Positions 10,601 through 20,520 of a DNA stretch of 64,000 nucleotides are shown here, piece by piece. This stretch comes from Oreocharis arfaki (lineage: Eukaryota; Chordata; Aves; Passeriformes; Paramythiidae): contig VZRR01012727.1 of the NCBI GenBank assembly GCA_013398015.1, positions 1,713,901 to 1,777,900 on the forward strand, in the 5' to 3' direction. How positions within the stretch are numbered: the first letter of the stretch is position 1; every line of letters starts with the position of its first letter. The notes under the pieces were generated by a model, which did not search any database, was not told where the DNA came from, and worked only from the letters and a program-made list of their open reading frames with translations. Position numbers and translations under genes: made by a program.

Positions 10601-11397
10601 GTGAGGTAGAAGGAGAATCTATTAGCGGCAATTCCTTGTCCATGTTACATGTCACCTAAAACACTGCCAGTGAACCTCACAGAACAGACAGACTAGATGA
10701 CCCATATCAACAATCTGTATGGCAGGGATGGTGTAATTACCCCTCCTTCCTCTTCAGCCTTTTCAAATAATCAAGGCAAACTTTCAGCTTTGGCAAAAAT
10801 CTGCTCACTCACCCTTTGCCTCAGTCTTTATGTGTCTTGACCCCAAAGCTACCCAACCTCAGAAACACTATGTGGTCATCAAGAGAGTTGCTTTCTTTGG
10901 GTAAGTGAGTGAGCAGATTTTTCTTGAGGCTGCTCTCTGAGGGCTGTAAGCACCTGTACCACTGGGCCTGTACACAGAGAGCCAGTACCACCAGTAGCAA
11001 GAAAAGCTGTAGAATGACTTAGGTGATGTGCCACACAAAATCAAACATCAAAAATGACTTAAAAAAGCAAGAACAAAGACGAAAAATAAGCAAAGCAAAA
11101 CAAGCATCGGTAAAGAAATCCATTGGGATTGGTTTGCAGGTTTGGTTTCAAAACGCAAGAGCCAAATTCAGAAGGAACCTTTTGCGGCAGGAGAATGGGG
11201 GTGTCGATAAAGCTGACGGCACCTCGCTCCCGGCACCGCCCTCAGCAGACAGCGGCGCACTCACTCCACCCGGCACTGCGACCACTTTAACAGACCTGAC
11301 CAATCCCACTATCACTGTAGTGACATCAGTGACCTCTAACTTGGACAGCCACGAATCCGGGAGCCCCTCACAAACTACCTTAACGAACCTTTTCTAA
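1492..11397 (+). CDS. LHX9: LHX9, LIM/homeobox protein 9 (gene span, five coding exons)
   Basis: Joining 1492-1665, 3366-3568, 4291-4646, 9774-9976 and 11140-11397 gives a 397-residue protein, the same length as the full-length vertebrate form. LHX9 is a nuclear transcription factor needed for gonad formation and for forebrain, spinal interneuron and limb patterning; LIM domains bind LDB cofactors and the homeodomain binds TAAT-type sites. Visible in order: N-terminus (1-58), LIM1 (zinc ligands C71, C74, H92, C95, C98, C101, C120, D123), LIM2 (C133, C136, H155, C158, C161, C164, C183, H186), a basic AT-hook-like linker (KGRPRKRK, 224-231), homeodomain (about 267-326; W314, Q316, N317) and a Ser/Thr-rich tail ending TNLF. 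LHX2 is the nearest paralogue; the N-terminus and tail favour LHX9. All introns have GT/AG ends. Confidence 0.97.
1666..3365 (+). other. LHX9: LHX9 intron 1
   Basis: This GT/AG intron of 1,700 bases runs from GTAAGA at 1666 to a TTTTGCAG acceptor ending at 3365. It holds no recognised gene. One ambiguous base lies at 3109, at the end of a T-run. The last 200 bases become GC-rich. Confidence 0.9.
3109..3109. other. single ambiguous base (N)
   Basis: One N lies at the end of a T-run in LHX9 intron 1; it has no coding effect. Confidence 0.99.
3366..3568 (+). CDS. LHX9: LHX9 coding exon 2 (LIM domain 1)
   Basis: This exon encodes residues 59-125 and two bases of codon 126, from NMPPMSPEKPALCAGC to the KEDYY segment. 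It carries all eight zinc ligands of LIM1: C71, C74, H92, C95, then C98, C101, C120 and D123, the usual CCHC/CCCD arrangement. It starts in phase 0 after a TTTTGCAG acceptor and ends before GTACAG at 3569, leaving an AG that joins the first base of exon 3 to encode Arg126. Reading through the donor meets a stop at 3621, so retention would truncate the protein. Confidence 0.96.
3569..4290 (+). other. LHX9: LHX9 intron 2 (GC-rich)
   Basis: This 722-base GT/AG intron is unusually GC-rich, with many CpGs from about 3840 to 4250. It may be part of the CpG-rich territory that developmental homeobox genes often carry across their first exons. Its open frames are GC-rich chance frames and match no family. 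Confidence 0.9.
4291..4646 (+). CDS. LHX9: LHX9 coding exon 3 (LIM domain 2 and linker)
   Basis: This exon encodes the rest of Arg126 to the first base of codon 245. It holds LIM2 with ligands C133, C136, H155, C158, C161, C164, C183 and H186, then the linker segment with motif GEYPPQLSYTELAAKSGG that LHX2 and LHX9 share. The basic stretch KGRPRKRK at residues 224-231 resembles an AT-hook core and could be a nuclear-localisation signal. The acceptor is a good pyrimidine tract ending TTCAG at 4290; the donor GTGGGA begins at 4647. Confidence 0.96.
5590..5860. promoter_or_regulatory. CpG-rich patch in LHX9 intron 3
   Basis: This is a GC-rich, CpG-containing stretch within AT-rich intron sequence, followed by a C-rich run near 5795-5830. 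It could be part of a regulatory element or a methylation-free patch. No exon is supported. Confidence 0.4.
6880..7090. promoter_or_regulatory. CpG island inside LHX9 intron 3
   Basis: This compact, very GC- and CpG-rich segment sits in an otherwise AT-rich intron and has one ambiguous base at 6945. Such islands inside developmental genes can be alternative promoters or Polycomb-type elements. Several open frames cross it, but their low-complexity translations do not support a protein. Confidence 0.5.
6945..6945. other. single ambiguous base (N)
   Basis: One N lies in the GC-rich patch of LHX9 intron 3; it has no coding effect. Confidence 0.99.
7699..7720. repeat. (TG)11 microsatellite
   Basis: Eleven perfect TG dinucleotides lie in LHX9 intron 3. 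The tract may vary in length between individuals. Confidence 0.95.
9774..9976 (+). CDS. LHX9: LHX9 coding exon 4 (homeodomain, helices 1-2)
   Basis: This exon completes Gly245 and encodes residues 246-312, from CNENEADHLDRDQQPYPPSQ through the first 46 positions of the homeodomain, ending KRVLQ. It contains the N-terminal arm (TKRMRTSF) and helices 1 and 2 but not the DNA-recognition helix. It ends in phase 0 at 9976 before a strong GTAAGA donor, so different last exons can be attached in frame. Two are present: exon 5 at 11140 and the alternative exon at 14460. An open frame running on into the intron to 10045 is read-through. Confidence 0.96.
9977..11139 (+). other. LHX9: LHX9 intron 4
   Basis: This 1,163-base GT/AG intron ends in GGTTTGCAG. 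It contains a perfect 18-bp inverted repeat (10795-10812 and 10905-10922). No gene is recognised. In the alternative isoform the intron would extend to 14459. Confidence 0.9.
10795..10922. repeat. 18-bp perfect inverted repeat with 92-base loop
   Basis: AAAAATCTGCTCACTCAC at 10795-10812 is the exact reverse complement of bases 10905-10922. An intronic transcript could fold into an 18-bp stem. Pairing does not extend clearly into the loop, which argues against a simple microRNA precursor. Confidence 0.85.
11140..11397 (+). CDS. LHX9: LHX9 coding exon 5 (homeodomain helix 3 and C-terminus)
   Basis: This exon encodes residues 313-397 and the TAA stop. It starts VWFQNARAKFRRN, the recognition helix with W48, Q50 and N51 of the homeodomain (residues 314, 316 and 317), followed by the LLRQENGGVDKADG segment and a Ser/Thr/Pro-rich tail ending in TNLF. 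The acceptor is TTTGCAG at 11139. An open frame that begins earlier, at 11023, is in-frame intron sequence. The exon supplies DNA binding; isoforms that skip it should not bind DNA through the homeodomain. Confidence 0.97.
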   Translation, partial: VWFQNARAKFRRNLLRQENGGVDKADGTSLPAPPSADSGALTPPGTATTLTDLTNPTITVVTSVTSNLDSHESGSPSQTTLTNLF

Positions 11398-11431
11398 CAT
11401 TTCATTTTTTTTATTTTAATTCTTACTCTTC

Positions 11432-11466
11432 ATTATTATAATTATTATAATTATTATTATTATTTT
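11432..11466. repeat. ATT-type microsatellite in 3' UTR
   Basis: Imperfect ATT/ATA repeats lie just after the LHX9 stop codon. Confidence 0.85.
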
Positions 11467-11927
11467 CAAGCCTTTTTTTTTTTAAAAAAAAAGAAAACAA
11501 CAAACAAACCCACAAAGTATTTGGGAAAATAAACAGCTCGATGTGTAGCATCTGCAGCCACCTGGCAAATGAGTTTGAAGTAACATGTTGCTATAATAAA
11601 TGAACATTTATTGCTGTTAAATTGTACTCAAATTCTTTAAATTTATCAAATGACTGAAGAGAAGGTTATGAATCATTCTAATAAGTGCCTCTTAAAATTG
11701 TATGTTACTTATTTCCAGAACCTTGAAAAAAATCGATTGTTACCCTTCCCCCCCAAAAAAAGATTCTATTCCTCCTTGATAACCAGATATAAACCATTTT
11801 AATTATAGCCAAAAGAATGCTGCTTCTGCATTGTATGTTCACTTATAGCATTTAAGACCCCCAAATTTAATTTTATTTTTATAATGCATCCAAAAGTTTT
11901 GTATGACTTATTTTTTAAATGTTGAAA

Positions 11928-11933
11928 AATAAA
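11928..11933 (+). terminator. LHX9: candidate LHX9 poly(A) signal (AATAAA)
   Basis: A canonical AATAAA lies about 530 bases after the stop codon. Other candidates are at 11528, 11595 and, for a longer UTR, 13939. Confidence 0.4.
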
Positions 11934-13938
11934 TACAAAAGGAATTAAACTAATCCTGGAAACAGTCAGACTGGAAGCACCAGTGCTCTTTTCTTAATGC
12001 ATTAGTTGCAAGCCTGCTCCTCTGTGAGCACTGGGGAGTCTCAGTGGGATAGCTAAATGCTCCTCTGCCAGTTCTTTACCCAGCTAGGATGTCCTTGGCC
12101 ACTACCGAAAGCCATTCCTGGATGGAGGACTTGGAGAGAGACCCAGTGAGGAGAGCACGTGTGGGTGAGGATGGCAGGACCAGGCCGCTGGTCTCCTAAA
12201 TTTGTGCCCTGCACATTGAGGAGGCAAGATCTGGGAAAAGCACTCGAGTGAGCTCACTCCTATAAGGATGTCATTAAAGTAACAGCAGCGAAGTAACAAT
12301 GCAAGTGGAGAGCTCTACTGATCTGAAATGTTGCCTAGGGAGGGGTTTTAATTTTTGTCTGTCAAGTAGCTCTGAAATTTTGGTATTAAAAAAGAGAAAA
12401 ATTGCAGTTCGCTACATGGCTTCAATGCCGTACCTTTGAAGCAAACAGGAGGTTGCCCCGTTACTTTAGTGAGCACACTAACAATTTTCGAGAAGGTGTA
12501 TGCATGTGTACTATTCAAACAAACTTTTGATAAATCCTACTTTTTTTTTTTTTCAGGGAAAATGGAAATAAGCAAAATATAATTTATTAAGATGTTTAAG
12601 GAAAAAATTTTCAGTACGATTTATTCATTACTATTTTGAATTTCCTTTAGATGTTTCCTGAGATTGTATCAGACACTTTGTTTAACACAGGAACTTAAAA
12701 TATTTAGTTCATTACTATCTCTAACATATACTTTCACTTTTTAAACTTTGTATAAAAGAAAAAAATGTTAGCAAAAATTATCCAGAACCAGGAATTGGCA
12801 GTGAATAACTTCAAAGCCGATAAACTCAGAAGCCTTGTGGATGCTGATCTCAATACATTTCTTAGTTTACAATAGTGATCTTTCTTTTTTTAGTTTTATT
12901 TAAGCTAAAAGTCTGAATGGTCTGGGCAGTGGTGAATGTTCATTTGTATCCTTTTATTGTAGTTGAACACCAATTAGATTGTGGAGAGTCTCAGAAACAA
13001 AAACGAACAAAAACCAGTCAAGATCTATGTCTTGCTTTTAGTGGATTGTTAAGAATAACTTTGCACATATACCCCACTTTTTAGACACCATCAAATCTCT
13101 TTTTGGTGGTCAAAGTGGCTATTTAATATATTTTAAAGGTGTCCTTTTTGGCTGTATAAATGTGTGGTTACATATTGACAGTTCACTGCCCACATTAAAG
13201 TGCATTATTGTAATTTTTGCTCAGGGTTTTTAGAAAATTAGCACAGAAAAGTAGCTTATTTTTAAAAAGATGACGGAAGAGATGTTAACACTGTAATAGA
13301 AGAAAGGTGTGTTTGCCATTATATATTTAGCAAGTATGGTTATCATCTTCTACGGATATTGAATCTTGACTTTTCCTATTTCTATTACCTTATGGGCATT
13401 TACCACTAACCAGACCAAAAGACCTTGGTAAGGCTGAGATCTTTATTAATACACTTTTACAGGTAAAAATATTGATACTTATAAATTTTGTTCTTTGACA
13501 GAACAATATATGGTACTAGAGATCTACTTTATTAAGTAGACTAATTAAAACTCAGTTCTACTATGTGCCTTATGATATACCTTGGGAGTAAGTTTGTGAA
13601 AAATCAGGATATATGTGTTGTTTGTTAAATTAACTGTTTTAAGCCCTTTTGACACCTCACTAGTTTTGTACTGTTTTACCTCTTATTTCTGAAACTCTTT
13701 TTATGGTGTATCCTGTTAGAGGGGACAAACATGTCATAGAAAGCAGTTGTGCACTCTTTCAGATATAGTTGATAAATCCAATAATCTTATATATTGAGCT
13801 TCGTGTTTATAGTACAGTAAGTGGTCTAGCAAAATTGTCCATGTTTCTTTGTTTATTGATAAATGCATTGTATAGAAACTATTTCCCCTAAATATTTATG
13901 GACCAAACAATTGTGATATATCCTATTAAATTTGTGTG

Positions 13939-13944
13939 AATAAA
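13939..13944 (+). terminator. LHX9: candidate distal LHX9 poly(A) signal
   Basis: AATAAA is followed within about 20-60 bases by GTTTTATTT and a long T/GT-rich tract, the usual downstream-element composition. Confidence 0.45.
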
Positions 13945-13979
13945 CCATTTTGAATCTAAAGAGTTTTATTTCCCATCAG

Positions 13980-14033
13980 TTTTTTTTTTTTTTTTTGGTT
14001 GGTTTGGGTTTTTTTTTTTTTTGTTTCTTTTTT
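13980..14033. repeat. T-rich low-complexity tract with GGTTGGTTTGGG core
   Basis: Two T-runs flank a GGTT/GGTTT segment. Similar T/G tracts occur elsewhere in the window. Confidence 0.8.
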
Positions 14034-14459
14034 AAAATCTAAGGTCTACATGTATCCGTGTGTCTCTTTGCTTTTACGGTACCTATGAACAATTGGTATT
14101 AAACACAGAAACACGGCCTTTTAAATATTTTAAAAGTACGGTTCCTTCTTAGGTTTTCAATTTCTTCATATTCAATGTATATGCTACTGCTGGTGCAATG
14201 TAGATTTTAGCCTATTAACCTCCTTTTTTGAACATGCAAAGTAATGCCCCACTGATTTGATACCGAAACCCTGTCTTAGCCCTCTAAAAAAGCCAGAAAA
14301 CTAGGAGCTAAAGTAATTGCATGACAAATATAACCTAAATAGTATGATGAAATGAATCCAGATTTAATGCTAGGTATATTGAGCACAAAATAGAATTGCA
14401 GACCCCGAAAAGCCAGGTTGCTCTGTAGTTTAATAAATTGTCACTATGATTTCTTTCAG

Positions 14460-14516
14460 GGAGAACAAATCATGGGGCATTACAGCCAAACATCCCGACG
14501 TTTGAAAATTCCCTAA
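14460..14516 (+). CDS. LHX9: LHX9 alternative last exon (truncated-homeodomain isoform)
   Basis: A strong acceptor (TTTCTTTCAG, ending at 14459) precedes an 18-codon frame, GEQIMGHYSQTSRRLKIP, then TAA at 14514-14516. Exon 4 ends in phase 0, so splicing 9976 to 14460 is in frame and gives a 330-residue protein. It keeps both LIM domains and homeodomain helices 1-2 but loses recognition helix 3. From memory this matches the tail of the known mammalian Lhx9-alpha isoform, which differs at only about one residue. Such a form should still bind LDB cofactors without binding DNA and may act as a competitor. A poly(A) signal lies at 15119. Confidence 0.88.
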   Translation, partial: GEQIMGHYSQTSRRLKIP

Positions 14517-15124
14517 AGTATTAAAAGAAGGGGAAAAGTTTGATCGGAAATCCACTGCAGTGAAGACAAAGACAATATTAGGTTATGATAATCATACATT
14601 TAAAAATCTATTGAGCCAAAAAATAAAAATAAAAGACTCGATGTCATTTCCTGAATGTTAACAAAACATATGTTATTTTATGGTGTCTAATTAACAGAAC
14701 TGAAGGCTTCAACAAATTGTGTGGTATCAAAAACAAATTTAGAGAAACTATGTATAAAACCAGAGCAACCTGGCAGCAATCTACCCAGCCCATATTCGAA
14801 GAAACCTTTTCTTTTAAAAAAAAAAAAATCACATTTGTCAAGCACAAGTACTTGTAAAATAAAATCTGAGTGCATTCATTCCACTTGCTTGCTAATGTGT
14901 ACTAGTCATATCTGTTAAATGGATTTTTGTAAATTCAAGAACTTTTCACTCATCCGAGCTCATAGGAATCAAAACCCAGTAACTTTAGTACTATTGTTTC
15001 CGAATTAATTTTTTTTTAAATGAGACAACTCTGCATGCACTTTTCCATCTGTCACATATAGTGTACATTTCTGTATGACGAATTTCTCTTTGATGTTTCT
15101 TGTATAATACCTTTCATTAATAAA
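14517..15124 (+). other. LHX9: 3' UTR of the alternative LHX9 isoform
   Basis: AT-rich sequence runs from the alternative stop codon to an AATAAA at 15119-15124 that is followed by ATTTTATTTGATG. This is the most likely end of the truncated isoform, though the exact site is inferred. Confidence 0.55.
15119..15124 (+). terminator. LHX9: candidate poly(A) signal of the alternative LHX9 transcript
   Basis: AATAAA lies about 600 bases after the alternative stop codon, with T/G-rich sequence downstream. Confidence 0.5.
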
Positions 15125-18100
15125 CATTTTATTTGATGCAAACATAGTTAACTTTATGTAAACACATAGCTAATTGTTCCAACTAATTTAAACTTTTCTT
15201 TTGAAAGGAAGCAGCACAGTGCAGTTCCAATATGCTATATATATATATATCTAAATTCAAAAAGAATGAGGTAGCAATACTATTGCACAGTGTAAAATTA
15301 TTTCCTTTGGTGTTAATTTTTCAAATTTTTTAACTTCTTGTATAAAACTGACATGTTTTAAAAAGAAATTCCCATCAGCATCGACAATAAAACAATCCCC
15401 AAATTCTTCATCAATATAAGAAAACATGAGCAGTACAGTGTATAAAATCCACAGTGACTTTAGAGTACAAGGATGTAATTTGTGGGTCCCTGAGCTGTTT
15501 ACATGGTCACTATGCAATGAGCAAGTTTGCTACGTAAAGTTGGTCCTAAGATTCCCAGTCCAAATCCCAGATGATTTTTACAAGCCAACAAGCAAGTGTA
15601 ACAATAACCAATTCTTAGTAACGAGGTTTTGTAACTGTTAAGCAACTATTTGCAGAAAGATTTTTTAAAATATATTCCTATTTAGCTGTATAGCCAAAGC
15701 ATATGTTAAACAAATTAACATATAAAAGACTTGCCAGAAAATCTTTCATTAAGATGACATTTTTATTATATACTAATGAACCCTATGTAAACAATGTAAC
15801 TTTTATGAATGATGGACATTAAATATTTCACTTACGTGTATCCTCAGCATTTTGCATGTTTTCTTAAACCTTTCCAGTTTCAGAATTCTAAAAAGAAAAC
15901 CATACAATTATTAACAACATAACACAAAGTTACGGACAGGTTACTGCAGCAATCTCTGGAAACCGGTAACTAAGAGTGTTCTAATGGCAATAAAAAGGTA
16001 TCATTTATTGGTGGTAATTATGGGAAGCATTGTTTAAACAACAGTTTTACAGTATGTTGTAAAGTTCTATTGAAAAAGGTTAGCATGGTGGACTTAATTC
16101 AAATCAGCTTGATCAGAAATTTAAGTATATTGTGAAATTCTTAAGCTGAGCCTTACGTGTATTTATTACTGCAGAAAGTAAGTAAATGTAGGAAAGCAAT
16201 TATTCGTGTCACAGCCACAATGTGGTTTCCTCCCATCGTCCTTAGGAAAATATTACAACCATTAATTATTCCAACCAGTAAAGAACTTGGTGGTGCTTAG
16301 GACCAAGAAAAAAACTTGTGCACTATAATTTTTCTTTCGTAAATCACTGAATTCTTCAATAAGTTGGATTTCTTCTCCCCCTGATTTAATGCTTAACAGA
16401 GATATTTCTATTCTACATACCTGTCCATGTGCTGCATTTTTTACCTCATTTAAATTAGAAAAATAAATTAATTAAATACTCCTGGAGAAATACTGACAAA
16501 ATCTGAAATAAAACCAGGACAATTTCATTTCTCTGTGTCTGACTGAGACATTAAGGTTTGATTTTTCTTAACATTAGCTTTGTTTGGAGACAGTCCTCCA
16601 CACAGTGCTCTGACTGACCCAACAACTGGCATTAGAAAATCAAAATATTTTCAGAGATACAGAACTGTCTCCTGCATTAAGAAAGCACACAGGTTGAAAG
16701 GGCAGCATTATCTGAGAAAGAAAAAAAGGAAACATTTCAGATAAGGCTTGAGAGAACGCAAGGCAAAGGTAGGTTTTCAGTATTGCCGTGAGTGAGAAAT
16801 GTCTCGGGGGTCTTTCTAGTGGATACATACCCATGTTAAGACACAGCATTTCTTTGCTGTCCTGGTGTTGAAAAAGAAGTCAAATTGTGCAGTCCTAGAA
16901 CATCTCACTCAGAATTATTCACCAGAGAAATGGCTCGCAGGACTGGGTCAAGTGACAGAAGGATGACACCGCAGCCCACTGCAACTGGTGAAATATTCTC
17001 TCTCTGGCTCCGCGGGCTTCGAGCCAGGAGCTGAATGAACATGGAGATTAAATTACACTCTTGTCTCTAAAGAAGGCATAACCTTCAGAATGAGACAGAA
17101 TATATGGGACAGCAATGCCTCTCTGTGCTTTGGACTTCATCCTTCAGAGCTGCTAATCCAAGCACCTGGCACATGCATTAAATTGACTTCAAAATATTTC
17201 TTCCTCCTTCAGCCAAATGCAGGACACAAATTATACTATTGGAATTTCCAGAAGCTACTATAGTGTCAGAGACTTTATTCAGTTATTCTGCAATGTTGAA
17301 CAATTCTTTTGCGCTTCTCACTTGACACAGACTTATTTAGACACATACCTATACACATATCCTTGTCTTGCCTTCAGATAACCAGTACTTTCATATTTAT
17401 TTAAGTCATTCAAACCTACAGGAAGCAATTCTCTGTGCTTCCATGGTCTAGCAAAGGCAGTTGTCATAATTTTTGTTCTGATACTCCTTTACTGTAAAAC
17501 ATTTTTCTGGAGTAGGTTTTATGCTAGAAGTTCGTGCATTTGTATGGTTTATTTTTTTCTTTTCATAGCTTCAGACAAAAACAACCCAACTGTAGTGCTT
17601 GACGCATCTAAGTGTACAGATTATTTTGCCAGCTTTTGTTGCAATATCCAGAAAAACAAATCTATAGTAATCACTGAATTCCTGGCTTGCACGTTACTGT
17701 AAGGTGTTCCCCTCTGCAGATTGATTTTATCACAACAAACAATATAAAATACAGACAATTCTAATTTTAACTAATATGAATAATGTTAGAAATTATGGTG
17801 TTTTTTAGCTGTACTCATTTCTGGCTCAGTTGTGCTTCTGTTTTTGGAAATGAGATTGGGAAAAAACATCCTTTGAAATTTCTGGTATTTGCTACTGCTA
17901 GGAATAGAAGGCTAGACTGAAGGGCAGCTCTAGCTTGACAAAAATCAGTGTTATTTTCCAGTTTGCTCTCTTTTCAAATTTGGCTTTAAGAGAGAATAAA
18001 AATACTGTTAATAATTATTTTACTGCAAAGATAATAAAAGTTATATATGCTTCCCTTTCGCACCTCAGTTGCACACTTCAGTACAGATTTTTGAGGCTGA

Positions 18101-20342
18101 ACAGATACACAGCATTTTGAATCTGTGAGAATGCTGCCTATAGCAAGTAAATAATAAGTGAAAGGACAAGCTAAGAAATGGTTATCGAGTTGCAAATACA
18201 AGCAGTCCCTGGAAGAGATGTTGTTGTTTGTTTATTTAACATCCCACGGATTCTGATTTCACCATTTTGTTGGAGGAATTTGGACCTACCATAGAGTAAA
18301 CGATCAAGCAGCTTGCTTTGCCACCTGCACCTTGATCGCAGAACTGAGATGCAAGAAAGAACAACCTGTAACAAGAATTTTTCAGGAATTATTATCTAGC
18401 AAAATAAAAAATTGTTGCCCAATATCCTAAAATCAGTAGAATGACTGAAAGCACTGATTGCTACTATATCTTAGAGAGAGAGATATGCAGGCTCATGACT
18501 TCTGTTTTGTTCATGGATGATAATTACCTCTACCAAACAAATACATATCCCACCACAATAAGGAGCCATGCACGTAATGTCAGAAGGGACAGCTGAGATC
18601 AGTTCAGAAAGTAACCAACTTGGCAGCTTGGAGGTGAGTACTTTTATCTGCCAAGAAACTTGTATTGCTACTGCTCGGGCTGCAGCCACAAGTGTTAGAC
18701 AATGCCTCTCCTTTTCTTTTCTGGCTGTCCAGCCAAATATCTTTTACTTTATAAGAAAGAGTGGGCTAAAGAAAAGGAAGTTAAATGGACACTGAAAAGT
18801 ACATGAATGGGATTGTGTGCCTTTTATGTGCCTGCTAGCATATTTGATATAAAATGCTGGGGCTTTGAGGCTCTGTCTGTCAGTCTTACAGACTGATATT
18901 ATTGCTTTCTTTCTGCTTTATAATTTGAAGGTGCCTTGCATCTTATATATGAAGTTACATAGACAAACTGTAACTACATTAGTTGAAGTACTTACCTACC
19001 CCATTCTGTCAAACATTTCCGAATAATCAAACCTTTGGGTGGATTTGGGATTTTTTGTGAATCTGGCTGGAGTAAATTAAGAAGTTAGTTCATTATGATC
19101 TATTAGAAATAGTTTATCTGTCCAGAATTGTTTTACACTCACAATAATGTTAGAATTCACTGGAATAAATCAATTTCTTCTCTTTTAAACCTGTACCAGG
19201 GCACTCACATGACAGCAACTACGTAGTAATATGTGGTTCAAAACACTAATTTTGACCACTTACGTTGTTGTGGATGGATCAAAATGGAGAAGCTTTTCAA
19301 GTCACAATTTACCTCTAAAATAGTACCATTAAAAGACTATATGATTCATAGTGCTCAGACCTTTTTTAAATAACATCCAGAATCTGAGATCTTTTTATCC
19401 CCTTGTACTATAACACGAACAAATTAAAATTGGTGATCTTAAAAGCATGTTTGTGTTCTTGGACCTATTCAAACTGTCTAAATTAACCATATTTCTAACA
19501 CAGAGTGCTGAATTCTGGTGAAATCTGGAGCTTTTTGATTAAATTTCCTTTATTTCTTTATCTAGATCTGCTGAAACTGAAAACTAGTCTTATAATAGCC
19601 TATTGGACTTTCCGGTCTTTAGAAAAATGAAAAAATGAAATAATGAAGTGCTTCAGTGAAGAAACAATTTTACAGAATTAAGAGTTTTAAAATGTGTGAG
19701 CTTTTAAAAATGAGCTTTTTAAAAAATTTATTTCCTAAGAAAAGTAATAGGGAAACACATATTTTGGGATCAGACACTGCAATAACTAGTTTCCAAAGGC
19801 CTCTCTTGAGCCTCTCTGAAGAATTTTGCCATTAAATTAAATAACACTTCATTACAAAAATCTCTTACTTCGAGTAAGCTGAATCCTCTGAATCCTCCAA
19901 ATTATTTTACTCTTTTTTTCCCCCTTCAGTGCTTTTGACCACCTGTGTTTCCTCTGCCCCATTTTTCCCTGTGTGAAGGCAGCCCACGCAGGATTGCCCT
20001 GGCAGCCTCATCGGCACTGCCTGTGCTGGCCATGAGATCCTGCACTGCCTATCAGTCCCAGGGCAGAGCACACCCGGCTGCTCTCCTTAAACAACTTTTA
20101 TCCCTTTTATTGATGCTTGGCCTTCATGGTGCGTATGGCAGGAGCCCTGCTGGGCTGACGGCACTCACCTCCTGACCAGCCCCACCCGAGCCCTCAGCTC
20201 CGCCGTGCTTCCCCCGCCTCCAGTCCTGCTTCCAGGGGGAATGCTGCAGGGCCTGCCTCCAGCCCAGGCTGCCCACGGACCCTCAGGCCCAGCCGGCTCT
20301 TGGCAAGGATGGAAAACCTCACGATTTGGTCAGAGACTGCTT
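15125..20342. other. gene-free AT-rich flank
   Basis: No coding exon, RNA gene or clear transposon was recognised. A TA microsatellite lies at 15236-15250. Short open frames up to about 75 codons match nothing known. A more GC-rich patch of unknown nature lies at about 19930-20330, just before a CR1 fragment. Confidence 0.7.
15236..15250. repeat. (TA)n microsatellite
   Basis: About seven TA units downstream of the alternative LHX9 3' UTR. Confidence 0.9.
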
Positions 20343-20520
20343 TTTGAATCATGGAATAGTCTGGATTGAAAGGGACTTTAAAGTTCAGCCCCTTGCTATC
20401 CCCAGCCATGGGCTGGGACATCTTCCACTAGACCAGGTTGTTCAAGGCCTGTCCAGCCTGGCGTTCATGCACCCATCCCATGCAACTCACCATATCTCTA
20501 ATGGGCAGCAGAACCCTGAC
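20343..20520 (-). mobile_element. CR1 LINE 3' fragment
   Basis: From 20343 the sequence reads like the reverse complement of an avian CR1 3' end: a degenerate AATCATGGAATAG terminus, then GGGACTTTAAAGTTCAG, CCATGGGCTGGGACATCTTC and CACTAGACCAGGTTG. The element therefore lies on the minus strand with its 3' end at the left. It is short and diverged, and the part beyond 20475 is poorly preserved. CR1 copies are usually truncated at the 5' end, as here. Confidence 0.88.

Larger units (their letters stand above)
11398..11940 (+). other. LHX9: LHX9 proximal 3' UTR
   Basis: AT-rich sequence follows the stop codon at 11397. It contains T-, A- and ATT-rich simple tracts and three AATAAA poly(A) signals at 11528-11533, 11595-11600 and 11928-11933. 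The real cleavage site cannot be chosen from sequence alone. The long AT-rich region beyond could be an extended 3' UTR. Confidence 0.7.
11941..14459 (+). other. LHX9: AT-rich possible extended 3' UTR / intron of the alternative isoform
   Basis: This is AT-rich sequence without coding potential. It contains an AATAAA at 13939-13944 followed by a T-rich stretch, which would suit a distal poly(A) site for the five-exon transcript. For the alternative isoform it is intron, ending in the acceptor TTTCTTTCAG at 14459. Confidence 0.55.

Noticed and set aside
11023..11139. In-frame Met upstream of exon 5
   Set aside because: This is intron sequence that happens to stay open; the 11139 acceptor restores the homeodomain exactly.
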